Shown here piece after piece: positions 41,501 to 50,881 of a stretch of DNA of 64,000 bases (the stretch's first letter is position 1; each line of letters begins with the position of its first letter). Under the pieces are notes generated by a model. It saw only the letters and a list, made by a program, of their open reading frames with translations. It did no database searches and had not been told where the DNA came from. The translations under genes were made by a program, and so were the position numbers. This DNA comes from Azolla caroliniana (taxonomy: Eukaryota > Polypodiophyta). The DNA is taken from NCBI GenBank assembly GCA_043228905.1, contig JBHGNT010000009.1, positions 11,222,001 to 11,286,000 of the forward strand, read 5' to 3'.

Positions 41501-43157
41501 CCATACAGTGACCACAGCCAAAGGGTCAGTTGTCACTTCTTCACGTCAACTTCACTCGAGCCGTATTGAAGCTAAAGCCAAAGCACAAACAAACAGATTA
41601 TGTGAACATAAGTGTTCTTATCCTCGATTTGTTCTATGAGGCTTCAATCTACCATTTTCAACATATACATTATTTCACACAAGCGTTACGTCAAATTTTA
41701 AACTCATTTAGAGTAGTTGGGTGCGTTTCTGACTCTCTTGTGTGTTGATTACAGTGGAAGATGACTGCTAGTCTGAGATCAAGTTATGTATGATGTTGCA
41801 GTTGTTGACACTTAAACATCGCAGAGTGAACACTCGATTCATAAGTTCTGTGTTTTCGTTCACGCTTCATTTAATAAAATCATAATTCCCATTTGGCCTT
41901 CGCTTTTCAAAGTCCTTTTTATGTTCTTACGTTCTAACTCCTGGTTTATCTTGCACTGGTGTATGATTTTGTCACTTAGTATTACTATTAATAGAGTTTA
42001 GCTTCACATCAACTCACTGTTCAATTAAAATGCAATGGATGATATCAGGAAAATATCAATATAAATTTCATGTTATTGCATTGTTGTATTGTTTTATGTG
42101 TGTTATTGATTGATAGTCTTATTTATAACTTGTAATTTCAAGGGTTGCAACTTGCAAGGATTCAGTACAATATTTTTTTCTTCAGATAGATGGGGCTCAG
42201 AGGAGGTTAGAGTGGATGGAATGCGAAGAACGCATCGATCTTGATGCATTACGGACAAGGGATCCCATCTTATTTTATGATGAGGTATACATACATACAC
42301 TAGTTTCTAATCTTTCTTAAAGTTGGGTACTAAGAGCAGTTATCTTGTTCATCCAACCATTCACTTTTACAAATTCGGTTGGTCTATTATGACTATTCAT
42401 CCAACTGTCCAACCATGTAACAGTGGTAAATTGAGCTCGGAATATTTGAACCCACTTTTGAGATACAATCACGATGTAAATTTGTGTTAGTTATTTTTCC
42501 GTTTTCTGTGAACTTTATTTATTTTATAACATGTGAATTATTAGGTGATTCTCTATGAAGATGAACTTGCAGACAATGGGGTGTCACTACTCACAGCTAA
42601 AGTGGTATGAAGTTGATTATTTAATCCCAAGATTTTGTTTTGGAAGTTAGCAATCTGTTGATGTCAAGATATGCTTCAATGCAGAGAGTCATGCCAAGCT
42701 GTTGGTTTATTTTATTGCGCTTTTGGGTAACATTCATATTACTACGTTTCATGATCTATTTGTAGTAAGTAGATTCATAATGTTGAGCCAAGTTTCAATG
42801 CAATACTAATTTTAATACAGCTTAGGATTGATGGCGTACTAATGCGATTGAGAGATACTCGCATGTATTCAAGCTTCCAGTACTGCACCCATCCACATCC
42901 GATTGTGCTGAGGGAGCGTTGCATAAAAGAAGGAAAGATCAAAGAATTAGCATCTGTAAGGATTCCAGTTTGTGTTGTGTGACTTGGTGCACGGGTATTT
43001 TTTAAATTTTCGTTTGTGCTGAAATTTTGTTGTTGTTGACCAGATGGGGCTCCCACCAGATACCCTAGCTGACAAAGATGGGAATTTAATTTATGACAAG
43101 CTGCCAGTATTGAAAGAGTACATTGAGAAGCTCATCATAAACGCAAAAGAAGTTTAG
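29648..43157 (+). CDS. TIP41L: TIP41-like protein (PP2A regulator), 8 coding exons
   Basis: TIP41-like proteins bind PP2A catalytic subunits and TAP42/TAP46 and act in TOR signalling in the cytosol. Coding exons read from GT-AG borders: 29648-29829, 31692-31877, 31982-32075, 42186-42284, 42545-42604, 42685-42726, 42821-42955, 43044-43157 (TAG). They sum to 912 nt, 303 residues, close to the family's roughly 290. Family blocks fall across exon joins: [14 protein letters not shown] in exon 1, EQWEK rebuilt across exons 1-2, [96 protein letters not shown]. No stop or frameshift. The ATG is the only one in frame. Intron 3 is 10.1 kb and full of antisense copia DNA. The first 40 residues are poorly conserved, so the exact start is the weakest point. 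Convergent with the PPR gene. Confidence 0.93.
29830..31691 (+). other. Intron 1 of TIP41-like gene
   Basis: Donor AACA|GTAAAA and acceptor TTACCTGCAG, with the join falling inside a Gln codon. It contains AT-rich DNA. I see no element or gene inside it. Confidence 0.85.
32880..33290 (-). pseudogene. Ty1/copia RT fragment in intron 3
   Basis: On the minus strand: [20 protein letters not shown], then in shifted frames [16 protein letters not shown], corresponding to the [12 protein letters not shown] block of copia RT. Many stops and frameshifts; old insertion. Confidence 0.6.
33640..34314 (-). pseudogene. Ty1/copia RT N-terminal half in intron 3
   Basis: The minus-strand frame opens [20 protein letters not shown], then [20 protein letters not shown] and [20 protein letters not shown], the first blocks of copia RT. 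A frameshift leads to [20 protein letters not shown] and [18 protein letters not shown] (MDVKTAFLNGDLEE and LYGLKQSPR blocks). Further on (33830-33640) [20 protein letters not shown] carries the catalytic box. Decayed. Confidence 0.82.
34480..34933. repeat. Dispersed repeat, related copy at about 41240-41470
   Basis: CTACAAGTCAATCAA at 34484 and the block ending TAGGCCATGTCGGCCTCTTG at 34912-34931 recur diverged at 41244 and 41444-41460 (CATAGGCCATTATGGCCTCGTG). Within it, about 34682-34805 is a short tandem duplication (GAATCTTACATGTAC twice). The young copia element inserted at its right end. It may be the remains of an older LTR pair. Confidence 0.45.
34934..35366 (-). repeat. 3' LTR of intronic copia element
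   Basis: 433 bp; lacks about 24 bp (ATGGTTGCAAAGAGTAGAGA region) present in the other LTR near 38989-39012. Otherwise the two look the same base for base. Confidence 0.95.
35367..35588 (-). repeat. AT/AG microsatellite replacing the end of copia pol
   Basis: (TA)n at about 35447-35464 followed by an AG run at 35466-35531 (about 33 units). On the minus strand the RT frame runs [17 protein letters not shown] and then into the repeat. On the far side only about 80 bp remain before the purine tract. The YVDD half of RT and all of RNase H are therefore missing at the repeat. Confidence 0.88.
35589..35912 (-). pseudogene. Copia RT N-terminal half, frameshifted
   Basis: Continues the polyprotein in another frame: [60 protein letters not shown] and [15 protein letters not shown] run at about 35650-35659 shifts the frame again before [18 protein letters not shown]. 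The first frameshift (about 35890) lies exactly in the loop of a 13-bp perfect inverted repeat, 35874-35886 and 35900-35912. Confidence 0.85.
35889..38666 (-). CDS. Copia Gag-protease-integrase polyprotein, truncated in RT
   Basis: Opens with ATG (38664-38666), [20 protein letters not shown], 925 codons. Order: Gag helical region (UBN2-like, residues about 20-220); CCHC zinc knuckle [14 protein letters not shown] near 250; aspartic protease [16 protein letters not shown] near 325; GAG-pre-integrase [19 protein letters not shown] near 465; integrase with [33 protein letters not shown] and [14 protein letters not shown] (about 520-650), so D, D and E are all present; a Ser/Pro-rich linker; RT start [20 protein letters not shown] and [11 protein letters not shown]. 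It then frameshifts and stops. The parts up to integrase could still be translated. An intact family member elsewhere would have to supply RT. Confidence 0.93.
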   Translation of the reverse strand: MASHATIVSSTIPQLPKESILDGNNYLDWELQIKTLLQYHRLWNVVNGSDKKPPVTSSSSTKSVAGSSNAEIEAWLDKDSRAHAFLMFNIKPSIARQFQDKDDETANVLWTAIKRRYHRANHAQMIAIESQLANLKIHDTPSIMDQITEFVTLQKELVSLGSKSIEVEFVHRLMIKLPESFSAFCDTISLLPNTPDMNTFLGMLQDRATRKKSAQTSNETLLHATSKGKWKQNGNSYNKPNPRPPNNPAYKELTCHYCGYKGHIQPDCRKKKMDNAKNSSSTRNQPTPKSNSAHSAKETVFLGIEEHTSHLAGPTTSTIDEWLVDSGATSHMTYDKSILHDVKPSSSQISIGDASSIEASCVGNVILDNSSSEEPVVLQDVLHVPRISTNLLSVYKITKQGYGVYFDSSVLEVIDTNSLQIVASGTQEGGLYRLKSSHSPLENSKSHLLHLLQGSHALVAQEDPTLWHARFGHLNYDSLQKLSSSQLVEGLPIFKSPNTPCVACLHGKQHREPFPHEATHRATSILELVHMDLCGPMKTTTLSGARYFMLIIDDFSRKVWVYFLVEKSQAFAKFQEWVALVENETSKKVRKIRSDNGGEFISKAFHHFCSQRGIARQFSTPNTPQQNGVVERKNRTVQEMACTMLSQSNLPLSFWGEAVNTAVYIINCCPTKAVARMTPEEAFTGVKPSVSHFKVFGCDAYVHISDHKRTKFESKTKKCKFLDYSTQSNAYRLWDLESKSLVISRDVHFVESQPDDSRILPEFMVEIQAPPESPILDEDVSSSSPPSPPTQSLTSPTIQTSPSTPLVSTPSTNQLPPLPKWLQATIRDSHLSDAELHEYTSSSRTRKSQWPLHSCNFALLCTVVQSKEPTTAKEALVLPKWKAAMEVELDSIERNHTWELVPRPPHRQVIGLKWIFKTKRALYFG
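38886..38897 (-). promoter_or_regulatory. Primer-binding site, initiator Met tRNA type
   Basis: The reverse complement is TGGTATCAGAGC, directly next to the 5' LTR. This is the classic plant copia primer site complementary to the 3' end of initiator methionine tRNA. Confidence 0.92.
38898..39354 (-). repeat. 5' LTR of intronic copia element
   Basis: 457 bp. It contains a TATA box on the minus strand, TATAAATAGG (plus-strand 39085-39094), and would drive transcription leftward, antisense to the TIP41-like gene. Internal short duplication: AAGGCATTTAAAG and GCAGATTCTAGAGAGAG each occur twice near 39208-39270. Confidence 0.95.
40437..41060 (+). repeat. Tandem repeat, about 4 units of 147-163 bp, with hairpins
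   Basis: GATAGGG begins units at about 40437, 40584, 40747 and 40910. Each has CAGGCCTTCTTAA, GATAGGCAGATATGCACGC, TGCCATCAGGGG, and near its end GGAAGAACATTATG...CATAATGTTCTTCC. The last two words are reverse complements and can form a 14-17-bp hairpin. In the first unit the arms are adjacent with a single central base. No coding frame runs through. Confidence 0.88.
41061..42185. other. Rest of intron 3, no element recognised
   Basis: Apart from the dispersed repeat at 41240-41470 (related to 34480-34933), AT-rich DNA ending in the polypyrimidine tract before exon 4. Confidence 0.55.
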
Positions 43158-44213
43158 AAAAAAGAATCAATGAGTGTTTATGAAGTTCAAATTCTTTACT
43201 TGATGAGATCATCAATGCAACGCCTCCAGAATTTGAAGTGATCAGGCAAAAGCTAATCACAGGCACATTTATCTGCTCTGGAAATATTCAAACTTGTGTT
43301 TCAGTCTCATCATAAGTGGTGTACGCTTGCTGTATGCTGTACTCTACAGGGCGAGATTAATTTACTAGTGAATGGTACTAAAGGTTCAAAAGGCTCTGAC
43401 GTAATCATTGGTTATTGGAAAAAGTGCCCTTCCTATTTTAGGCTGGAAAATTAATTAAAAAGATTCTTGGTAAGAAATCTGTGGTAATATGAAATCAAAG
43501 CTGACCATTTCCTGTATAACCAGGATAAATGAATCAGATCGTTAGGTCTCCATATAGTACAAAGTTATGTTGTTTTATTTGATCTACATCATAAACTAAA
43601 GGATGATTTGCCATTAAACATGCCTTCTCCTTTCCAAAAATGTTTATAGTGATGTTACCTTCGTAGTAGAACCAGATGTCTCTCAGGTAGAGATATTGAA
43701 GTTGTCAATATAGAAAATGCGTATGGACTCTGTTCTCTATATCATAGGAGCAGCTGTTCTCTTAGAAGAATGATTGAATTTGGTGTCTTATGGAAGTACG
43801 TCCTTCAAATGGAAATATTTGCTGTGAAATGTGAAAAAGTTATCCCAAAACACAGATTTTGTACATATTTTTCATGAATGTTTTTCTGTAGTTGAGTTTC
43901 CCATTGCTTATTTAAATATTTAATGCAATGAAAGTTGTAAATTTTCTTGAGCTTTGGATAGACTCACATGCAACAATTTTGATGGTCTTGTGTGATAGTC
44001 TGCAATGGTATGTGGCCATTTTTATGGTTTACAATATTATACAATTGATCAACCTTATGTGTGTGATTTGCCATATGTTGCAACACAAGCAATAATATAG
44101 AGCTGTATGCAACTTCTTCCCATTATTCATCACATCATAGCATTTGAAGTGATGGGCACTTTACTAATGCCAAAGCAATGCTGCCAATAAGCAAATAATA
44201 GATGTTGCATATT
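43158..44213. other. Intergenic region between convergent genes
   Basis: 1056 bp between the stop of the TIP41-like gene (+) and the stop of the PPR gene (-). It must hold both 3' ends. I saw no clear poly(A) signal to assign and no other gene. Confidence 0.6.
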
Positions 44214-47200
44214 TTAGTCTGCATCCCTGGTCTCAGCATAAATATTTGCCATTAAAACAAAGGCTGCAGAATTCATCTTGCTAACATCTGTGGCCCACTC
44301 AAAAATCAGTTTACCAGCTTCAAGGTTTCCTAATTTTCTGCTGGCGGCAAGAAGATTTATCCAGCCTATACCCTGTGTTTGTAAAGGCATTTCTTGCATC
44401 AACAATGATGCTTCTTCAAGTCTACCAGCTCGGCCAAGGACATTGACCATGCAATCCCTGTGCTTATCACTTGAAGAATTTTCTCTACACAAGGAATAAA
44501 AATACTCTTGGCCTTTACCTACAAAGCCATCATGATCACAACCAATTAGTAGGTTAAGAAAAGTTGATTCATCAGGTCTGATTCCCTCTTCCTTCATTCT
44601 TTCAAACAAATATATAACTAAATCACTCTGCCCATGGCGAGCATACCCATTTGACAATGCATTCAAAGCCACAATATCTACTTTTGATATTGTATTGAAC
44701 AGTACTTGGGCATCAATCATGCACCCACATTTAGCGTACATGTCAAGGAGGGCAGTTGTAAACATTGCATCACCTTCAAAATTTAGCTTCATTTGAGCAT
44801 GAATTCTTCTACCAGCCTCCAATGCGCTTATACTTCCATATGCTTTCAATAAGCTCATGATAGTTACCTCATTTGGAGCTACCCCTTCTTCTTGCATTTC
44901 CTTGTATAGCGAAAATGCTGTATCGATTTCACCGTTATCAACACATCCAGATATCACAGAACTCCATGATACAACATCTCGGAGCTGAGGCTGCTCATCT
45001 AATAGGTCTAAAGCTTCCAATATTGCACCACATTTAGCATACATATCAATCAAAGTATTGTTTACATAGATGTCACTTTCCAGTTCCTCTTTCATGGCTT
45101 CCATATGTATTTCTCGGCCTATCCCTAGGGCTCCTATGTCACCACAAGCTTTTAATATGGGGAATAACGTAATGGCATTTGGAGAGACACCGTCGAGTTG
45201 CATTTTATTATAACAGCAAAGTGCATGCTCAGCCAACCCCAGGTCAACAAAGCCTTCAATAAGTCCACTCCATGATACAACGTCTCGAACTGACAACATG
45301 CTCAATATCTCTTCTGCTTCAAATAATTGACCACATTTTGCATAGAGATGTACTAATGCACCGCCTACTATAGGGTTATCCTGAAACCCTACTTTCATGA
45401 TATAGCTATGCGCCTCTCTTCCTTTCTTGATGGATCCAATGTTGCTGCAAGCTTTTAGGATGCACAAGATGACATCAACATCTGCATATATTCCCTCTAA
45501 CTGCATTTGTTCGGAATGCTTCAATGCTTCTGATGCAAGGCCATTTACTGTATAGCCTGAGATGAGGATAGACCATGTCACTGCTGTCCGAACTGGAAAA
45601 GCATCAAAGAGATGTTGTGCTTCAATAAGGTAGCCACATCTACAATACATATCAAGCAAAATGCTTCCGATAAACGCATCTCTTTCAAACCCTAGTTCTA
45701 CTATGTATGTGTGGATCTTTTGGCCTTCATTTCTATATCCAGCATAGCAACATGCTTTCAAGACGTTGACGAGTGTGCTTTCATTGGGAGCAATGCCTTC
45801 ATTTCTTATATTTTCTAAGAAACCGAGTGCTTCATCATATAGCTCATTTCCAACATACGCATCGATCAATGTGTTCCATGCCACTACATCTCGAACAAAA
45901 AGCTCGTTGAACACATCACAAGCTTCCATTAGCAAACCACCTTTGGCATACATATCCAGTAAAGTATTGCAAACTAAAAGAGATCTTTCAAACCCCTCTT
46001 TGATTACTTCAGCATGGATTTCCCTCCCCTTTGCCATGTCTTTTATAGCAGCACATGCTTTCAACCCACAAACACATGCAACTGAATCAAGCCTAGCCTT
46101 ATCCACTTGCATATCACAGAGAGTACCTAATGCTTCTTGCATAAATCCATGTTCAGCATATGCTACAAGCATGATAGTCCATGTAACAGTATCTCGGCCA
46201 TTCATCTCATCAAAGACTTTCTGAGCCTCCATAAGTGAACCACATTTAGAATACATGGTTATTAGAGCACTAGCAACAGTGGGTTCTCCAAATCCATACT
46301 TCTCAACCTCTAAATGAAGCCGTGTTCCATGGTCTAAGTCTCTGAGATCTCCACAAGCTTTCAGGGAGTAAACAAACACGGTTGGGTTCAACAGAAAAAG
46401 ACCGTCTGAATCCAATTGTTTTTTGCAATCTAATACTCTATTGCTCAATCCACTTTTCGAATATGCTGCCATCAAAGCGATTGATGACTCAACATCTGGG
46501 ACCGGTAATGCTTTTACTACTGCCTCTGCATCTACAAAGCCTTTCCAAGAGGTGTATATATCTACTAAGCTCTCGATGAGAAATGTCTCCATTTCACATC
46601 CCTTCGCGATGAGCATGTGGTGGAAAAACTTAGCTCTAGCATAGTCACCTGTGCTTACGCAAGCTTTCAAGATATGTCTAAAAGTCGTCGCATCAAGAGA
46701 AATACCTTCAATCTCCATGGATTTAAGGCAGAGTATTGCTTCTTCACCAATGTTTTGCTCGACATACAATGAAATGAGTGTGTTCCAAAGGTAGATATCT
46801 CTAATGGGTGCCTGGTTGAATACCGAGCGAGCATCAATTAGCAGACCACATTTTCCATACAACGCCACTAATGCATTAGTTAAAAAGAGTTCATTTATAT
46901 CATGATGATAATGGCCTTCCTTAATCATCTTAGAGTGAATGTTTTGGCCCATCTCGAGCTTAGAAAAGCTACCACAAAAGCTTAACAAATGCATGAAAGT
47001 GTGTCTACTTGGTTGGACACCATCTTGCTCCATTTGATCTAGGAGAGTGAATGCTTGTAAGGAGCAGAATTCTACGTGGGTATATGCTTTGATGAGTGAA
47101 GTCCATGAATGCTCACTTCTGATGTGTAAGCTATGGAAGGCTTGCTCAGCAGCAGCAAGGGAGCCACAATCCACAAAGAGAGGGACAAGGTGATTCTTCA

Positions 47201-47420
47201 CAGAATCTATGCTTTCCAACCCATTGCTCACCATACAGTCATGAACATGGATTGCGTAAGACAAACTGCTCTTCTCTTCCTTCTTTTTTCTGCATTCTAG
47301 CATAATAGCTATGGTGTCTTGTATGCAGGGGAGATCTGAATTCCTCTCTTGAAAGGTCTTGAAGGTACCGTCTACCATGAAATCCTCACAAAAGGAGGCA
47401 ATCGTTTGGCATATGTTCAT
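44214..47420 (-). CDS. PLS-type pentatricopeptide-repeat protein, E-domain truncated, no DYW
   Basis: One uninterrupted frame from ATG at 47418-47420, 1068 residues, no introns. The frame is open a further 18 codons upstream with no ATG. About 25 tandem PPR helices of 31-36 residues, with the repeating signature of plant-combinatorial PPRs: FLTNALVALYGKCGLLIDAR, RDIYLWNTLISLYVEQNIGE, VCNTLLDMYAKGGLLMEACD, DVVAWNTLIDAYV, TLVNVLKACCYAG, VNNTLIDMYAKCGAILEALD. The C-terminus enters an E1-like motif (GWINLLAASRKLGNLEAGKL, AAFVLMANIYAETRDAD) and stops there, so there is no E+ or DYW deaminase. PPRs of this class bind organelle RNA and direct C-to-U editing. This one would need a DYW partner in trans, or acts otherwise. 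Target unknown. Convergent with the TIP41-like gene. Confidence 0.93.
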   Translation of the reverse strand: MNICQTIASFCEDFMVDGTFKTFQERNSDLPCIQDTIAIMLECRKKKEEKSSLSYAIHVHDCMVSNGLESIDSVKNHLVPLFVDCGSLAAAEQAFHSLHIRSEHSWTSLIKAYTHVEFCSLQAFTLLDQMEQDGVQPSRHTFMHLLSFCGSFSKLEMGQNIHSKMIKEGHYHHDINELFLTNALVALYGKCGLLIDARSVFNQAPIRDIYLWNTLISLYVEQNIGEEAILCLKSMEIEGISLDATTFRHILKACVSTGDYARAKFFHHMLIAKGCEMETFLIESLVDIYTSWKGFVDAEAVVKALPVPDVESSIALMAAYSKSGLSNRVLDCKKQLDSDGLFLLNPTVFVYSLKACGDLRDLDHGTRLHLEVEKYGFGEPTVASALITMYSKCGSLMEAQKVFDEMNGRDTVTWTIMLVAYAEHGFMQEALGTLCDMQVDKARLDSVACVCGLKACAAIKDMAKGREIHAEVIKEGFERSLLVCNTLLDMYAKGGLLMEACDVFNELFVRDVVAWNTLIDAYVGNELYDEALGFLENIRNEGIAPNESTLVNVLKACCYAGYRNEGQKIHTYIVELGFERDAFIGSILLDMYCRCGYLIEAQHLFDAFPVRTAVTWSILISGYTVNGLASEALKHSEQMQLEGIYADVDVILCILKACSNIGSIKKGREAHSYIMKVGFQDNPIVGGALVHLYAKCGQLFEAEEILSMLSVRDVVSWSGLIEGFVDLGLAEHALCCYNKMQLDGVSPNAITLFPILKACGDIGALGIGREIHMEAMKEELESDIYVNNTLIDMYAKCGAILEALDLLDEQPQLRDVVSWSSVISGCVDNGEIDTAFSLYKEMQEEGVAPNEVTIMSLLKAYGSISALEAGRRIHAQMKLNFEGDAMFTTALLDMYAKCGCMIDAQVLFNTISKVDIVALNALSNGYARHGQSDLVIYLFERMKEEGIRPDESTFLNLLIGCDHDGFVGKGQEYFYSLCRENSSSDKHRDCMVNVLGRAGRLEEASLLMQEMPLQTQGIGWINLLAASRKLGNLEAGKLIFEWATDVSKMNSAAFVLMANIYAETRDAD

Positions 47421-48889
47421 TGATGACCATAGAGGAAGTAAGGACCTATGAATAACAAACAACGTGTGATATCGTTACTAGAGACTACATATTTAGATAT
47501 ATCATATATGTATGTAGATACTGTATACATACATATATACATATATATATAATATACATATATGTATGTATGTATGTATGTATAGAGTGGCACCCCAATT
47601 CTGCTATATTACATATTTACTTATGCATTTGGTTAGAACTTAACTTAGGACATGGTTTTTGCATGGGGGTCCAAGTGTTGTTTTTTGCAATGAACACAGG
47701 GCCCTCACTAGGGTTCCGAGCTACCCCCTCGCTTGTTGGGGCTGCCCACGATTAGTGTTGAAAATATCCGAAAAACAAATGCCGTATTTTTGGTGTTTTG
47801 CCCTTGGCCATATTGCCTGGATAGATATTTCCAAAAGCTTCGCCCAATTATTGGGCTATGTAGTGTGAATGAGTCCAAGTTTGGGCAAAGTGTAGGTTAT
47901 ATAGCTATGTGCTCTCTTATAGTTGTTATTGTGGTGTCTCTTACATATTATAGATCGAATAACAATGATAAGTAATGAATATTAAGATTAAGAAAAGGTG
48001 GTTTAACTGTGCTTAACCACACCCAACCACTTCCAAGCGAAAGACAAGAGACAAACATAAAATAGTAGTAATGTCCCATACCAAAGAATATTACCTTATG
48101 TTATACTTTGGAAGTTAAGATGAATGGATCTGAAAGAAACAAGCTTTGCATCACCAATAGAGTCTCAACCAGATCTCAAGGTGGTCTAATTAATGGAGTC
48201 ATTAAGCCCCTTCATAAATCCCAAATTGTTAGGCTCCCAAAACCACCATGTATTCCCACATGTCATAAGTCCTTATGTGTTTGTCCGAAGTTCTAGGATA
48301 ATAGATTTCCTATTATACTATCCTTAATTAATTAATATTAGCCTTTCAATTGAAGAATGTGCTCCTCCCAAGTGTCATCATGCACAATTCAATCCAACCA
48401 TTTAATTTCGATTTCTTGGATTTCTTTAGGTTTCAAATGTTTAGCTCAAGCATCAAGGGTTTTTTCTAGCAAACGAGATTACCAAATAAATCGTCATGAA
48501 TGACTACATCTTTAATGGTTACTCTGTTGTTGTAACAACCAATATGTTTTTTTGGCAACTAACATTAAAAATAAGATGAACACCAATGCCATCAAGAAGA
48601 TCAAGATGATAGGCATCTAAACAAACCAAAGTGCTTTAGGACTATGAAAGGTTTGCAAAAGCGTGAAGCTAATTTAGCATACGTACTATAGATAAAATTT
48701 TGAATTTTGGAGGTGACATAGAAATATTTATTTACCTTTGGTAAGAACATGAAGATACATATTATTATCAACAATACAACATGATCTATCTTGACTTGTC
48801 TTAATATTATCTCACGTGAATGAAATATTTCATACGTATCCTTAAGAAAATATCGTGTACTCTCTACTTCACTTGAATGAAAATTAATA
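47421..48889. other. PPR upstream region and spacer; TATG/ATAC microsatellite
   Basis: Upstream of the PPR start. TATATG/TATGTA simple repeat at about 47490-47583. 47600-48890 is AT-rich; short frames there have no recognised motifs. The PPR promoter must be here, but I cannot point to a TATA box with confidence. Confidence 0.5.
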
Positions 48890-49418
48890 ATGTTTTGTAC
48901 TTCGTCTTTCACTAAAATAGGAAGACTTCGTAGGGGATTGAGGTCCTTGCAGCATTTGCAAGGGAGAAGGCCATATTCGACTTATATAAGTTCTAGAGTG
49001 ATACAATTAGGGAATCAGATATTGGAATTAGAAAAGGTTTCCGCCGAATTTACTTACCACAATATATCTTCTGAATGGGCAGAGTCAGGAGATAAAAGTA
49101 AATAAACTATTCTTTGCAGTGCATAATCACCATAATTCAACTACTAGGATCTCCCGTTTAAAATGTCATGATGGCTCTTATAACAATGATCCTAGTTAGA
49201 TGCGTCAAATAGCCTCTAATTATTATGATAATTTGTTGACGGCTCGATCCTTTTCTGGAGATGATTTGTTTAAACGAGATATTATATGGTCAAGGATTTA
49301 ACATAGAGTATTTGTAAAACTTTCAGAATGCCTTTTGAAAGCAGCAAAGGCCCTAGCAAAGGACGTTTGTCCTGGATTGGATGGGCTAGGGGTTTAGTGG
49401 TATATACAATATTGGGAT

Positions 49419-50114
49419 TTGATAGGTGAGAGACTGACCAAAGCTTATCAACATATTTTAGATTATGGAAATATGCCACAAGAATGGAATGAGGGTTTAA
49501 TCTACATGATTCCCAAATCAAGTGGTCAGTTAGAGGAGCTTTGTCATTGGAGGCCAATTACTTTGCTCAATGTTATTTATAAGATATTAGCAAAAACGAT
49601 AGCTAGATGTTTACAACCTTATCTTTCTAAACTGATTCATGAATCTCATATTGGTTTTATACAAGAGCGGAGTATTTTTTATAATATTATTCTTTTTTGG
49701 GAAATGGTAGCCTTTGCTGAATTGCATAAGCAAGATTTGGCAGTGTTATTTCTAGATTTTGAAAAAGTTTATGCCAAAGTGGATTGGGATTTTATGGAGG
49801 GCATTTTGCTCAGGATGGGTTTTCCAAACAAATTGATACGAGGTGTTTTAGCATTATATCATAATGCACATAGTTCTCTTTTATTTGCAGGAGATGTTGG
49901 TAGGCGATTCTCTATTTCAAGATCAATAAGACAAGGATGTCCACTTGCTCCTTTTCAATTTTTACTAGTATCTAAAGCATTTTCTATACATTTAAATTCT
50001 CAGCATGTTAATATCAAAGGTTTAGAGTTACCATTTGTAGATGTTGGTGTGGACAGTGAGTTTGTTGATGATACAACTCTTTATGTTCACGCCTCACAAT
50101 TTAACTTGTTGTAG
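49419..50114 (+). pseudogene. LINE reverse transcriptase
   Basis: A 231-codon frame: NMPQEWNEGLIYMIPKSSG, LCHWRPITLLNVIYKILAKT, HESHIGFIQERSIFYNI, LAVLFLDFEKVYAKVDWDFM, ISRSIRQGCPLAPFQFLLVS and the catalytic box DSEFVDDTTLYVHAS. These are the fingers and palm of plant L1-type RT. It ends at a TAG, and the downstream region continues in other frames. Not functional. Confidence 0.9.
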
Positions 50115-50324
50115 GTCCAAAAAGCTATGGGTGTTTCTTAGATGCATCGGGTGCACTGATTAATTGGGATAAATCATCAAGTTTTTGGGTGGCTTCGGGA
50201 GATCTGCCATTTAATGTACCTAGCTTAGGATTCACGTGGATACCTAAAGGGCACTCCATTAGGTATTTAGGATGTAGAGTGGGGTTAGGATTAAATGTAG
50301 AAGTTATGCTTGCGCCCTTGTTGT

Positions 50325-50880
50325 TGTTGAGAATCGTGACCGGCCACAACCGGCTTATTGTTCGGATGTTCGGGTGCAGGGAACGTAAAGTAGAATGCAG
50401 TCAGACAGAGTACAAAAACAGAAATAGCACAAGAGACAAAGACACACGATCTTAACGTGGAAACCCTAAATGGGAAAACCACGGGGGTCCACAAACCCCG
50501 AGAAACAGAATCATTATGATAAAAGGAGGAGTACAACTAGAAGCTCCAAGGCAACGACCTTGAGATTCTACTTCATCAATAGATGGCTACACCGTTGCAT
50601 ACTCTCTCACTCTCACTCACTTACAATTACACAGTTACAGAGGCAACAACCTTCTAAGTAACTTTAACAATGACAGACAATCACATTATGATTGCCCTAA
50701 GTACTTATACTAGTACACCTTTTGGGTTATTTACAAGTGTAGCCCATAAGGGCATATTTAGACTATTGACAAGTATAATCTTCCGAGTTGGCTGTTTACA
50801 TGATTTCGGTATCGGCCTCGGCCGAGTTCCTCATCAACTCGGCTCTTCTCTTTCCATCCGGAGGGACCCGTTTCCTAACA
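50325..50880 (-). repeat. Solo copia LTR inside the LINE
   Basis: TGTTGAGAATCGTGACCGG to CCCGTTTCCTAACA on the plus strand, 556 bp. Flanks GTTGT (50320-50324) and ATTGT (50881-50885) are a target duplication with one mismatch. Removing it joins the LINE frame (APLLL to RLRNKLIYWN). Same LTR family as 25603-26612 and 55100-55857, and shorter than the 1.0-kb copy. Confidence 0.82.
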
Positions 50881-50881
50881 A

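Larger units (their letters stand above)
32076..42185 (+). other. Intron 3 of TIP41-like gene, 10.1 kb
   Basis: Donor AAAG|GTTCTT after the CDEEQK codons and acceptor TTTTTTTCTTCAG before [10 protein letters not shown]. The intron is phase 0. It carries two old copia fragments (about 32880-34314, minus), a complete young copia element (34934-39354, minus) and a hairpin-rich tandem repeat (40437-41060). All the retroelement coding sequence is antisense to the host gene. The rest is AT-rich with no recognised gene. Confidence 0.88.

Noticed and set aside
47420-47462. Longer PPR start upstream (TTG at 47462)
   Set aside because: Not an ATG; the first in-frame ATG is 47420 and the next in-frame upstream codon change is a TAA at 47475-47477.
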